Of a stretch of 20,631 bases of DNA, positions 7,218-14,710 are shown one piece after another; positions within the stretch are counted from its first letter, which is position 1, and the number at the start of each line of letters is the position of its first letter. Source of the DNA: an uncultured Chitinophagales bacterium (GTDB lineage: Bacteria > Bacteroidota > Bacteroidia > Chitinophagales > Chitinophagaceae); contig CAMPIQ010000060.1 in NCBI GenBank assembly GCA_946886475.1, positions 1 through 20,631 on the forward strand, read 5' to 3'. The position numbers were made by a program, and so were the translations under genes. The notes under the pieces were generated by a model, which did not search any database, had not been told where the DNA came from, and saw only the letters and a list, made by a program, of their open reading frames with translations.

Positions 7218-7843
7218 AATGTTTTCCTTAAAAACAATCCTGCGTTTGCATAAACGGTTCCCGAAACTGAATACTCGTCAAAATTGATTCCTGCCCCCAT
7301 TTGCATTTTTTTTCTTTGAATACCTGCTCTTATTAACTGGTAACTACGGTGGTGTTGCACCAGACTGGCATTGCTCATTATCTGTAACCGGAAATATGCC
7401 TGTACTCCAGTGGTTATAGCCGGCCGCCATTCAACAATGGAAAATAATTCAACTGACCCTTTCCTCACTAAATCTATCCTTGGTGTAATCACCACCATCA
7501 GGTGTTGGTGCGACAGTACATATTGAAGTGCCAGTGAGGCCTTATACCCGGAAGCTGAAGTATAAAAAAATCCTGCTTTAGCTGTCCATTTATTGCTGAT
7601 GCCTGCAGTAATATACACCTGGTTCATGAGCTCATCTTTCTTATTCTTCCTCTCATTATCAACGGGATACTTTTTCAGGTACGAGGCTATATACTGCAAA
7701 CCGAATTTCTTTTCCAGGTTCTGCACCATATTATGCTGATAGTGTACATAATTGTTTCCCGGCATTATTTCAACAGTAGCGGACTGGGAGCAAATGAAGC
7801 CTGACACCATGAGAAGGACCAACAGGGAGAAAATGTGTTTCAT
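7214..7843 (-). CDS. Small outer-membrane beta-barrel-like protein, unknown function
   Basis: I choose the ATG at 7841-7843 because it begins a typical signal peptide (MKHIFSLLVLLMVSGFICSQ), giving 209 residues; the reading frame stays open to 7879, but that start would put a charged stretch before the signal. The mature part has alternating amphipathic strands (for example VYITAGISNKWTAKAGFFYT and GTVYANAGLFLRKTF) and ends in phenylalanine, as outer-membrane barrels do. No enzymatic motif is seen. I considered a conjugation protein such as TraO, but no other transfer genes are near. The gene is convergent with the Crp/Fnr regulator (stop codons overlap, 7214-7217) and divergent from DoxX across a symmetric operator-like region. 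Confidence 0.75.
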   Translation of the reverse strand: MKHIFSLLVLLMVSGFICSQSATVEIMPGNNYVHYQHNMVQNLEKKFGLQYIASYLKKYPVDNERKNKKDELMNQVYITAGISNKWTAKAGFFYTSASGYKASLALQYVLSHQHLMVVITPRIDLVRKGSVELFSIVEWRPAITTGVQAYFRLQIMSNASLVQHHRSYQLIRAGIQRKKMQMGAGINFDEYSVSGTVYANAGLFLRKTF

Positions 7844-7884
7844 AATCATCTTTTGATCATCAAAAATGAAATCCATCACCCTTT

Positions 7885-7982
7885 AAAAAAATGAACTGGT
7901 TCAAGAAATTGAAATGCACTTTAAAAGATATTGATGAAGTCTGTTGATTAAATCCAAAAAACTTGAACCAGTTCATTTTTTT
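7885..7982. promoter_or_regulatory. Divergent control region with a perfect 21-bp inverted repeat
   Basis: The arms are 7885-7905 and 7962-7982 with 56 bp between them. The left arm is seven A followed by TGAACTGGTTCAAG; the right arm is its exact reverse complement. Each arm holds its own dyad, TGAAC-N2-GTTCA, which can also be read as an Fnr-like TTGA-N6-TCAT site. The left arm ends 41 nt before the start codon of the leftward outer-membrane gene and the right arm ends 43 nt before the DoxX start, so each gene has the same site at nearly the same distance. The AAAAGATA at 7923-7930, read leftwards as TATCTTTT, resembles a TAnnTTTG box. Regulation by the adjacent Crp/Fnr protein is inference. 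Confidence 0.65.
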
Positions 7983-8025
7983 CAGCCTGGGCACTTACCA
8001 GTTTTGCATCACAAAAAATTTTTTT

Positions 8026-8475
8026 ATGAAACATCTGTCTATTATTTACAAAACCAGTGCGCACCATACAGGACTTATCATCCGGATGGCCATTGCCCTG
8101 GTAATGTTACCTCATGGATGCCAGCTTGCCTTTGGGTGGTTTGGTGGAATGGGTTTTAACAACTCAATGCAATACCTTACAGCAATTGAAGGACTTCCCT
8201 GGTTACTTGCTTTTAATGTGATCTTTCTTCAGATTGCAGGTTCATTACTTATCCTTTTTGGATGTATGGGAAGATTTTTAGGCGCTTCAATGATCGTGCT
8301 ATTTATTGGCATGATCGTAACTAGCCATTTACAGTATGGATTATTTATGAACTGGATGGGCAGCCAGGCAGGAGAAGGATTTGAGTTTCACCTATTGGCC
8401 ATTGGCCTTTGCACCGCCCTGATGGCAGGCGGTTCAGGATCTTACTCCATTGACAGGCTGCTTTCCAGGCCTTAG
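8026..8475 (+). CDS. DoxX-family membrane protein
   Basis: A 149-residue inner-membrane protein with four hydrophobic segments: about 17-31 (IIRMAIALVMLPHGC), 57-78, 80-100 and 122-138. The N-terminal MxxxxLPHGxQ-type motif and the loop between the helices fit the DoxX/SURF4-like family. The biochemical role of the family is poorly defined and has been linked to redox and sulfur stress. I prefer the ATG at 8026; a TTG start at 7963 would lie inside the inverted-repeat arm and adds an atypical N-terminus. It is divergent from the outer-membrane protein gene and convergent with the PUL regulator, with 19 nt between the stop codons. The two divergent genes probably respond to the same regulator. 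Confidence 0.85.
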   Translation: MKHLSIIYKTSAHHTGLIIRMAIALVMLPHGCQLAFGWFGGMGFNNSMQYLTAIEGLPWLLAFNVIFLQIAGSLLILFGCMGRFLGASMIVLFIGMIVTSHLQYGLFMNWMGSQAGEGFEFHLLAIGLCTALMAGGSGSYSIDRLLSRP

Positions 8476-8494
8476 GCCATTGGCTATCGGCTGC

Positions 8495-11404
8495 CTACCC
8501 CACCACTTCCGTACCCTCATGAATTTCATTTAAAAAACCGTTCAGGGTTTTTCCCCTGGACAGGTTTAATTTTTTTCTTAACCGGTAACGGCTGATCTCA
8601 ACACCTCGTACCGTGATATTCATCATCTGGGCAATTTCCTTGGTAGCCAGTTTTAACTGCAAATAGGTACATACCTTCAGATCAGTACTGGTAAGATTGG
8701 GATAACGGGTCTTAAGTTTTTTTATAAAGTCATTATTGATCTCATCGAAATGCGCGGCAAACTGTTCCCAGCTTGAATTATTCCTTTCAATTTCATTTAC
8801 CAGCTGAATGGCTCTTTTTACATCATGGTTTCCGCCGGTTTTCTTGTGGAGCTGCTGCAGTTCATCTTTCACTTTTATAAGGGCATCGCTTCGTTCAACA
8901 AGGTGCATGCTTACGTCGGCAAGTTCTTTGTTCTTATACACCATTTCATTGATCAGTTTTTCATTCTGTAATTTGATGATCTCCTTTTCATTTTTTTCCA
9001 CTTCCAGCTGGTGTATATATTTTAATCTTTTTTGTTCTTCTTCAAACCTGGCCCTTTGACGCAGGAATTTTCTCTTCTGCCATCTATTTATAAGGTAGAT
9101 GGCCGCTATCAAAAGCAACAGGTAACCCAGATATGCCCATAGTGTTTTAAACCAGGGTGGACTGATCACGAAATGATAGCTGAGTGTTTCTGATTCGTTG
9201 CCCAGGTTGTCAATTGCTTTTACTTCAAATGTATAAGGGCCATCGGGGAGATTGGTATATTCCTTTTCAGTTTTTGAAGTAGGCAAAGACCAAACTTTAT
9301 CATATCCCTTCAGCCGGTAACTATAAACAATATTATTCTGAAGCCCGAATACGGGTGAGCTGAATTCAAAATGAAAAGAATTATTACTACTGGGAAAACG
9401 CAATTCCTCCTGTCCGCTGATCCAGGATGAGGAATCCCCATGCTGGTTAAAATAGCCGCCAAATATCAGGCTGTCCAGTTTTTCCGACAATTTTACCTGG
9501 GTCAATAAAATGCCTGGCTTCAGGGGCGCTGAAATATATTTTTTATAATTGAGATGGATGATCCCTGAATTGGAAGCTATGAAAATATTTTCCCTGTCGT
9601 ATGGATAGATGTATTCAAATCCTGACAGGATCTTTCCGGTTAATTCAGGAAAATAGGTGATCGAATGATTTTTATTCCGGTCAAAACTTACCACACCTAT
9701 TTTTTTATCCTCGCAAAACCAGATATTTCCATCTGCATCTTCATTCAGGTACTGGATGCCGGCCTTACCAAAAATGTTGAATAACTGTTTACTGGGAATG
9801 AATCTTCTGCTGGCAGCATCAAATTCATAAATACCTTTTTCCGTGGCGAATACCACCCTGTTCATGATCCTGTATACATTATTACGAAGTGTGGAAGGCA
9901 GCCCGTCTTTTTCAGTGAACAATTCATGTGTAAACGATCTTCCATCCTGCGCCAGCTTAATTCTATACACTCCCCTGTAAGGATGTGAAGCCCAGATGTT
10001 GTTATCATTATCAATGGTCAAAAAACGGAGCGACTCATACATGCCGCTGATCTCACCAAGGTTCAAAAAACCATTATTGTTGTATTCCAGCATGGAAAGT
10101 CCAACATAGGTTCCCGCCAGGATCCTTTTTGAAGGTGACACGGAAGAAGTTGGCACAAATATCCAGGCGCCCGCATCTTTTGTAAGCTGAAACAACTTTT
10201 TATTCTTTATAAGAAAACTGCCATTATGGTGCCCAAGCAATAATTCCTGGTTCACCTCATCAAGACGCCATGTTTGCCCGCTGCTGTTTTCAAGCTTTTG
10301 AAAATTACCCTTGGAAAAACTCAGGTCCTTTGCGGTTTTGGAAAGAGGTGCAACATAAGCGCCATCTGATGTGGCCACATACAATTCATTATTAAAAACC
10401 TTCACGGAATACCCTGATAACTCTTCAGGCTTTCCGGGTTTAATATATTTAATGGCCGAATTGTAGGCCACGAAGCTGATGCCGTTATCAAGACCGGTCC
10501 ATAAATTATTATTCTTATCCAGGAAGATTGAAAGTACATTATTGGTTTGCAAACCCTCCTGCCTTGCTATCTGCTGAATCGTTTCACCATCTCTGTTGAT
10601 CACAATACAACCCTCAGATGTAGTGCCCGCAACAAACTCACTGCTGTTGATCTTCTCCAGACAATAAATGTGGTTGCGGTAAAAACTTTGATCCGCACCG
10701 GTATTTTTTTTGGTAACCACACCATTGGCATATATATAAAGTCCGCCTTCCAGGGAACTTATCAAAAGACTGTCCTCTCCAATATCTACCACCCCGGTAA
10801 TTTCAAAATTCACATTGGAACCACCCAGGGGTTGCCATTTATTATTAATGAACTGAAAAAGGCCTTTTTGTTTATCCTGGGCAATGAGTTTATCACCGGC
10901 CTTTTTCATGATATGCCAGCCTGTTTTAGCAGGATAGGTCTGGATCAAATCATTTTTGAATTCAAATATGCGGTCCCAGGTCCTAAAGAAAATGGACTGG
11001 TTAAACACTTCCGCTTCCCATACATCCGTAAAAGTTCTGTACTGTTCGGGAATGAGGTTTTTTAACGATGTATATTTTAAAATGCCCAGGCTATCGGGCG
11101 CAAAAAAACCCAGTTCATCCTGTCCGCCTGCATATATCCGGTTGCCGGAAAGGGCAATAGAACGAAGAATGGTTTTATTGGGCTGGGGATAGAGTTTCCA
11201 GTAAGTGCCATCAAAAGTGAGCAGTCCTTCATTATTGGCGAAATACATTCTGCCGGCAGCGTCCTGCTTTATATCCCAGGTCTGGCTGCCACCCTTAAAA
11301 TCATTATTATGAAAATTGATAATCTGGGGTAAACCAATAGTATTTTGCCCAAACACACTACCGCAGGAAATCATTATCAAACAGAATGAAATCCATTTAT
11401 TCAT
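8495..11404 (-). CDS. Transmembrane PUL regulator: beta-propeller sensor, Y_Y_Y and LuxR-type HTH
   Basis: A 969-residue regulator built like SusR-type proteins. A signal peptide/anchor (1-20) is followed by a long periplasmic part with repeated propeller strands (such as GRMYFANNEGLLTFDG, NNLWTGLDNGISF and GNIWFCEDKKIGV). A Y_Y_Y domain (about 690-750) comes next, with VYSYRLKGYDKVW and LPDGPYTFEVKAID. One membrane helix (about 752-772), a charged coiled coil (about 775-865) and a C-terminal LuxR/GerE-type helix-turn-helix (about 901-946) complete it, the last with TSTDLKVCTYLQLKLATKEIA and RGVEISRYRLRKKL. There is no histidine-kinase or receiver domain, so the signal must pass directly from periplasm to DNA-binding domain. 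The likely ligand is an oligosaccharide from the substrate. It is divergent from the susC operon, and repeated GATGTA elements sit 23 bp upstream of its own start, so autoregulation is possible. Confidence 0.92.
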   Translation of the reverse strand: MNKWISFCLIMISCGSVFGQNTIGLPQIINFHNNDFKGGSQTWDIKQDAAGRMYFANNEGLLTFDGTYWKLYPQPNKTILRSIALSGNRIYAGGQDELGFFAPDSLGILKYTSLKNLIPEQYRTFTDVWEAEVFNQSIFFRTWDRIFEFKNDLIQTYPAKTGWHIMKKAGDKLIAQDKQKGLFQFINNKWQPLGGSNVNFEITGVVDIGEDSLLISSLEGGLYIYANGVVTKKNTGADQSFYRNHIYCLEKINSSEFVAGTTSEGCIVINRDGETIQQIARQEGLQTNNVLSIFLDKNNNLWTGLDNGISFVAYNSAIKYIKPGKPEELSGYSVKVFNNELYVATSDGAYVAPLSKTAKDLSFSKGNFQKLENSSGQTWRLDEVNQELLLGHHNGSFLIKNKKLFQLTKDAGAWIFVPTSSVSPSKRILAGTYVGLSMLEYNNNGFLNLGEISGMYESLRFLTIDNDNNIWASHPYRGVYRIKLAQDGRSFTHELFTEKDGLPSTLRNNVYRIMNRVVFATEKGIYEFDAASRRFIPSKQLFNIFGKAGIQYLNEDADGNIWFCEDKKIGVVSFDRNKNHSITYFPELTGKILSGFEYIYPYDRENIFIASNSGIIHLNYKKYISAPLKPGILLTQVKLSEKLDSLIFGGYFNQHGDSSSWISGQEELRFPSSNNSFHFEFSSPVFGLQNNIVYSYRLKGYDKVWSLPTSKTEKEYTNLPDGPYTFEVKAIDNLGNESETLSYHFVISPPWFKTLWAYLGYLLLLIAAIYLINRWQKRKFLRQRARFEEEQKRLKYIHQLEVEKNEKEIIKLQNEKLINEMVYKNKELADVSMHLVERSDALIKVKDELQQLHKKTGGNHDVKRAIQLVNEIERNNSSWEQFAAHFDEINNDFIKKLKTRYPNLTSTDLKVCTYLQLKLATKEIAQMMNITVRGVEISRYRLRKKLNLSRGKTLNGFLNEIHEGTEVVG

Positions 11405-11426
11405 GCCTAAATATAATTAATGTTCA

Positions 11427-11443
11427 GATGTAGTATTGATGTA
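11427..11443 (+). promoter_or_regulatory. Upstream copy of the paired GATGTA element
   Basis: GATGTAGTATTGATGTA contains GATGTA twice, with starts 11 bp apart, that is one helical turn in the same orientation. It matches the downstream copy at 15 of 17 positions and begins 55 bp before it, a multiple of the same period. It could serve both the operon and the regulator gene, whose start is 23 bp away. Confidence 0.55.
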
Positions 11444-11481
11444 TTTTAAATCCACTGAAAATCAATATTTTAATTTTATAT

Positions 11482-11498
11482 GATGTAGATTTGATGTA
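11482..11498 (+). promoter_or_regulatory. Downstream copy of the paired GATGTA element
   Basis: GATGTAGATTTGATGTA has the same two GATGTA half-sites 11 bp apart. It ends 33 bp before the TAAATTTG box, which would put it around -65 to -48 if transcription starts near 11547, a usual place for an activator. Confidence 0.55.
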
Positions 11499-11531
11499 GA
11501 GGTTTCTGAATCATCTAATATATATAAATAC

Positions 11532-11539
11532 TAAATTTG
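11532..11539 (+). promoter_or_regulatory. TAnnTTTG promoter box of the PUL operon
   Basis: TAAATTTG is an exact match to the Bacteroidota -7 consensus TAnnTTTG and lies 46 bp before the susC-type start codon. A good TTTG at -33 is missing; TCTG at 11505-11508 is the nearest candidate and is slightly too far. Confidence 0.5.
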
Positions 11540-11585
11540 ATTCTGCTTACATTTTAATTGACTACTCAAAACTTAAAACTTGCGT

Positions 11586-14500
11586 ATGAACAGACTCACT
11601 AAAGGGGTACTCCTTCCTCTTTTGCTGCTTTTATCTGCTTTTGCATGGTCTCAGAACAAAACGATTACAGGTAAGGTCACGGATCAATCCGGGCCGGTGA
11701 TTGGTGCTTCAGTTATTGTAAAAAACAGTAACATTGGTACCACAACCGACCAGAATGGAAACTTTACACTGAGTGTTCCTGCAAATGCAGATGTACTTGT
11801 TATCAGTTCTATCGGTTACGGAACCAAAGAAGTTCCCCTGGTAGGAAATACATTTTCGGTTTCTCTTGAAAAATCTGCCGGCGCAAATCTTGATGAAATA
11901 GTGGTGGTAGGTTATGGCACACAGCGAAGAAGTGTGGTTACGGGTGCTATTTCAAGTGTTAAAGCCAAAGAACTGGAGAACATTCCCAATGGCCGCATTG
12001 AACAGGCCTTGCAGGGTAGGGTTTCCGGTGTAACCATCATGCAGAATTCCGGCCAGCCCGGTTCTCCTTCAACTATCAGGGTTAGGGGTATCACCACTTT
12101 TGGCGGTGGCAATAATCCTCTATGGGTGGTTGATGGCGTGGTAGTGGACGCGGGTGGAATTGGTTACCTCAACCAGAGTGATATCGAATCCATTGAAGTA
12201 TTGAAAGATGCAGCATCGTCTGCCATCTATGGAACAAGAGCTGCAACCGGAGTAATACTGGTAACCACCAAGAAAGGGAAACCAGGTAAACTGTCTGTAA
12301 ATTATAACGGATTTTATGGAGTTTCATCTCCTGACAGGATGCTGCAGGTGTTGAATGCCACTCAATATGCCGCGCTGATGAATGAAAGGTCGGTAGCCGG
12401 TGGCGGTCCGGTTGTATTCCCCGACATTTCAACTTTTGGAAAAGGAACCGACTGGCAAAGCGCCATTTTTAATGATAATGCCAAACGCTATTCCCATGAA
12501 ATCAGTATGAACGGCGGAACGGACAGGTCTACTTTTTATATTTCTGCAGGAACACAAAATATTGATGGTATCGTGGCCACTGAAATTTCCAATTATAAAA
12601 AGTGGAGTTTCAGGCTGAATTCCACCCATAAGATCTCAAATGTTTTCACCTTTGGACAAACACTGGGATACACACGTCAGAAAACTATTGGATTGGGTAA
12701 TACCAATAGTGAATATGGCGGACCTCTGAGTTCAGCCATTAATCTCGATCCCATTACTCCTTTAATAATAACAGATCCACTGGCCGCCAATGTAGCGCCT
12801 TATGTAAGCAATCCGGTTATCAGGGATCCTAACGGTAACCCTTACGGTATTTCCTCCATTGTTGGACAGGAAATGACCAATCCGATTGCTTATATTCAAA
12901 CCAGGCTGGGACAATTCAACTGGTCGGACGATTTTGTAGGGAATGCCTACCTCGAAGCCAAACTAGGCAGCAGGTTCAAGGTCCGTTCTACCTTCGGTGC
13001 CAAACAGGCGTACTGGGGATTTCAGGGTTTTACCCCGGTGTTTTATCTGAATGCAACCAATGGTACTAATCAGAACAGCTATGGAAGGTCTGATAATAAA
13101 GGTGCCAACTGGAATATAGAAAACACAGTGACCTACCAGGAAATTTTTGGTGACCACGACCTGACCGTGTTATTGGGCCAGGGTGCATATGTTACCAATA
13201 TTGGAGGCGGAACCGGCCTTACCCTTTTCAATCTTCCTATAACAAGCTATAAAGATGCAAGCTTTGGTTTTGACATTCCACAGGCAGACCGCACTTCAGG
13301 TTCGTCTGATTTTGTGGAACACAAACTCAGCTCATTATTTGGCCGTGTGAATTATAGTTACGAGGACAAATACCTGTTCACCGGTATTGTTCGCCGCGAC
13401 GGGTCAACCAGATTCGGTGGCAACAATAAATTTGGTGTATTCCCTTCTTTCTCCGTAGGATGGAATATCAACAGGGAAAGTTTCTGGCCGGTGAATGATG
13501 TTATAAGATCATTGAAATTAAGAGGTGGCTATGGTGTGGTTGGTAATGATGCCATTGCAGATTTCCGTTACCTGGCAGTAGTGGGCGGCGGATATAATTA
13601 TGCCATTGGAAATCTGGGCGCGGTAACAACCGGTTATGCTCCACGCACACTCGACAATCCGGACCTCCACTGGGAAGAAACATCTTCAACTGATATTGGT
13701 TTCGATGCACAGTTATTCAGGTCAATGAATCTTACCGTAAACTATTTCAAGAAAAAAACCTCAGGCATCCTTCGTCCTGTTACCATTCCCGGATATGTTG
13801 GTGTATCAGAACAACCCTGGGATAATATTGCAGACATGGAGAACAATGGAGTGGAAGTGGAACTGGGTTACCGTAACAGGATAGGACAGTTTGACCTTAG
13901 CCTGAATGGAAATGTAACTTACCTTAAGAATAAAGTTACTTTCATAGCAGATGATGCTGATTTCATTCCGGGTGAAGCTTCCTTCCAGTCCATGGGTCCA
14001 GTAACCAGGATCCAGGTAGGTGAATCATACAATAGCTTCTATGGTTATAAAACCAATGGCATTTTCCAGAATGAGGCGGAGATCAGTAATTATAAAAATC
14101 CTTCAGGCGGATTGGTTCAACCCAATGCACGTCCGGGCGATTTCCGCTGGCAGGACACCGATGGAGACGGATCCATTACAGAAGATGACAAGGTATTCCT
14201 GGGATCCAACATTCCTAAATACACCTTTGGCTTCACTTTACAATTAGCCTATAGCAATTTTGATTTCATGGCATTTGCACAAGGTGCCGCAGGCAATACC
14301 ATTTTCCAGGGATTGCGCCGTCTTGACATTGGTAATGCAAACTATCCGGTCAGGGCTTTAAGCCGCTGGACAGGAGAAGGAACATCCAATGATTATCCGC
14401 GCCTGGTGAGCAATGATCCAAATGGAAACTTCACTAACATGTCTGATTTCTATCTTGAAGAAGGTGATTATGCCAGGTTGAAGATCCTGCAACTGGGTTA

Positions 14501-14693
14501 CAGACTACCTGCCAGGTTGTTTGGAAATTCAGGCATCTCCGGCCTGCGTGTTTATTTCACTGCAGAAAATCTTCTGACATTAACTAACTATACCGGTTAT
14601 GATCCTGAAGTTGGCGGTGGTGTATTTGGCATAGACAAAGGCCAGTACCCGCAGGCCCGTTCATTCTTAGGCGGAATTCAACTTCAATTCTAA
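11586..14693 (+). CDS. SusC/RagA-type TonB-dependent outer-membrane transporter
   Basis: Outer-membrane channel that imports oligosaccharides with energy from TonB, working under a SusD-type lid. Signal peptide 1-22 (ends SAFAWS, then Q). A CarboxypepD_reg-like beta-sandwich (about 24-95, ITGKVTDQSGPVIGASV) is followed by a TonB-box-like DEIVVVGYGTQ at 103-113, a plug domain (about 115-222, including PLWVVDGVVV and SAIYGTRAATGVILVTTKKG), and a 22-strand-type barrel that ends in GGIQLQF, the normal terminal phenylalanine. At 1035 residues it is of typical length. A TTG codon at 11580 is in frame, but the ATG at 11586 gives a better signal peptide. First gene of the operon; the SusD-type gene follows after 17 nt. 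Confidence 0.96.
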   Translation: MNRLTKGVLLPLLLLLSAFAWSQNKTITGKVTDQSGPVIGASVIVKNSNIGTTTDQNGNFTLSVPANADVLVISSIGYGTKEVPLVGNTFSVSLEKSAGANLDEIVVVGYGTQRRSVVTGAISSVKAKELENIPNGRIEQALQGRVSGVTIMQNSGQPGSPSTIRVRGITTFGGGNNPLWVVDGVVVDAGGIGYLNQSDIESIEVLKDAASSAIYGTRAATGVILVTTKKGKPGKLSVNYNGFYGVSSPDRMLQVLNATQYAALMNERSVAGGGPVVFPDISTFGKGTDWQSAIFNDNAKRYSHEISMNGGTDRSTFYISAGTQNIDGIVATEISNYKKWSFRLNSTHKISNVFTFGQTLGYTRQKTIGLGNTNSEYGGPLSSAINLDPITPLIITDPLAANVAPYVSNPVIRDPNGNPYGISSIVGQEMTNPIAYIQTRLGQFNWSDDFVGNAYLEAKLGSRFKVRSTFGAKQAYWGFQGFTPVFYLNATNGTNQNSYGRSDNKGANWNIENTVTYQEIFGDHDLTVLLGQGAYVTNIGGGTGLTLFNLPITSYKDASFGFDIPQADRTSGSSDFVEHKLSSLFGRVNYSYEDKYLFTGIVRRDGSTRFGGNNKFGVFPSFSVGWNINRESFWPVNDVIRSLKLRGGYGVVGNDAIADFRYLAVVGGGYNYAIGNLGAVTTGYAPRTLDNPDLHWEETSSTDIGFDAQLFRSMNLTVNYFKKKTSGILRPVTIPGYVGVSEQPWDNIADMENNGVEVELGYRNRIGQFDLSLNGNVTYLKNKVTFIADDADFIPGEASFQSMGPVTRIQVGESYNSFYGYKTNGIFQNEAEISNYKNPSGGLVQPNARPGDFRWQDTDGDGSITEDDKVFLGSNIPKYTFGFTLQLAYSNFDFMAFAQGAAGNTIFQGLRRLDIGNANYPVRALSRWTGEGTSNDYPRLVSNDPNGNFTNMSDFYLEEGDYARLKILQLGYRLPARLFGNSGISGLRVYFTAENLLTLTNYTGYDPEVGGGVFGIDKGQYPQARSFLGGIQLQF

Positions 14694-14710
14694 TTTAACA
14701 ATCAAGGAAT

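Larger units (their letters stand above)
11405..11585. promoter_or_regulatory. Divergent PUL control region
   Basis: This is the 181-bp AT-rich space between the regulator and the susC-type gene. It holds the paired GATGTA elements (11427-11443 and 11482-11498) and a TAAATTTG promoter box (11532-11539) for the operon. The sequence 19-21 bp upstream of the box shows no TTTG, so the promoter looks weak without an activator. The leader before the start codon is about 40 nt and has no clear Shine-Dalgarno sequence. Confidence 0.6.

Noticed and set aside
7214..7843. Conjugative-transposon protein TraO as identity for the small outer-membrane protein.
   Set aside because: Only the general size and beta-strand character fit; no other transfer genes, integrase or attachment sites are seen nearby.
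7885..7982. The 21-bp inverted repeat as terminal repeats of a tiny mobile element, or as a bidirectional terminator.
   Set aside because: No flanking target duplication is seen, the arms sit at two divergent gene starts where a terminator makes no sense, and each arm has an internal dyad typical of protein binding.
7963..8025. TTG start for DoxX at 7963.
   Set aside because: It lies inside the repeat arm and adds an atypical leader; the ATG at 8026 gives the normal family N-terminus.
10547..11065. Long open frame on the plus strand inside the PUL regulator gene.
   Set aside because: It is antisense to a clear domain-bearing gene and its translation shows no family features.
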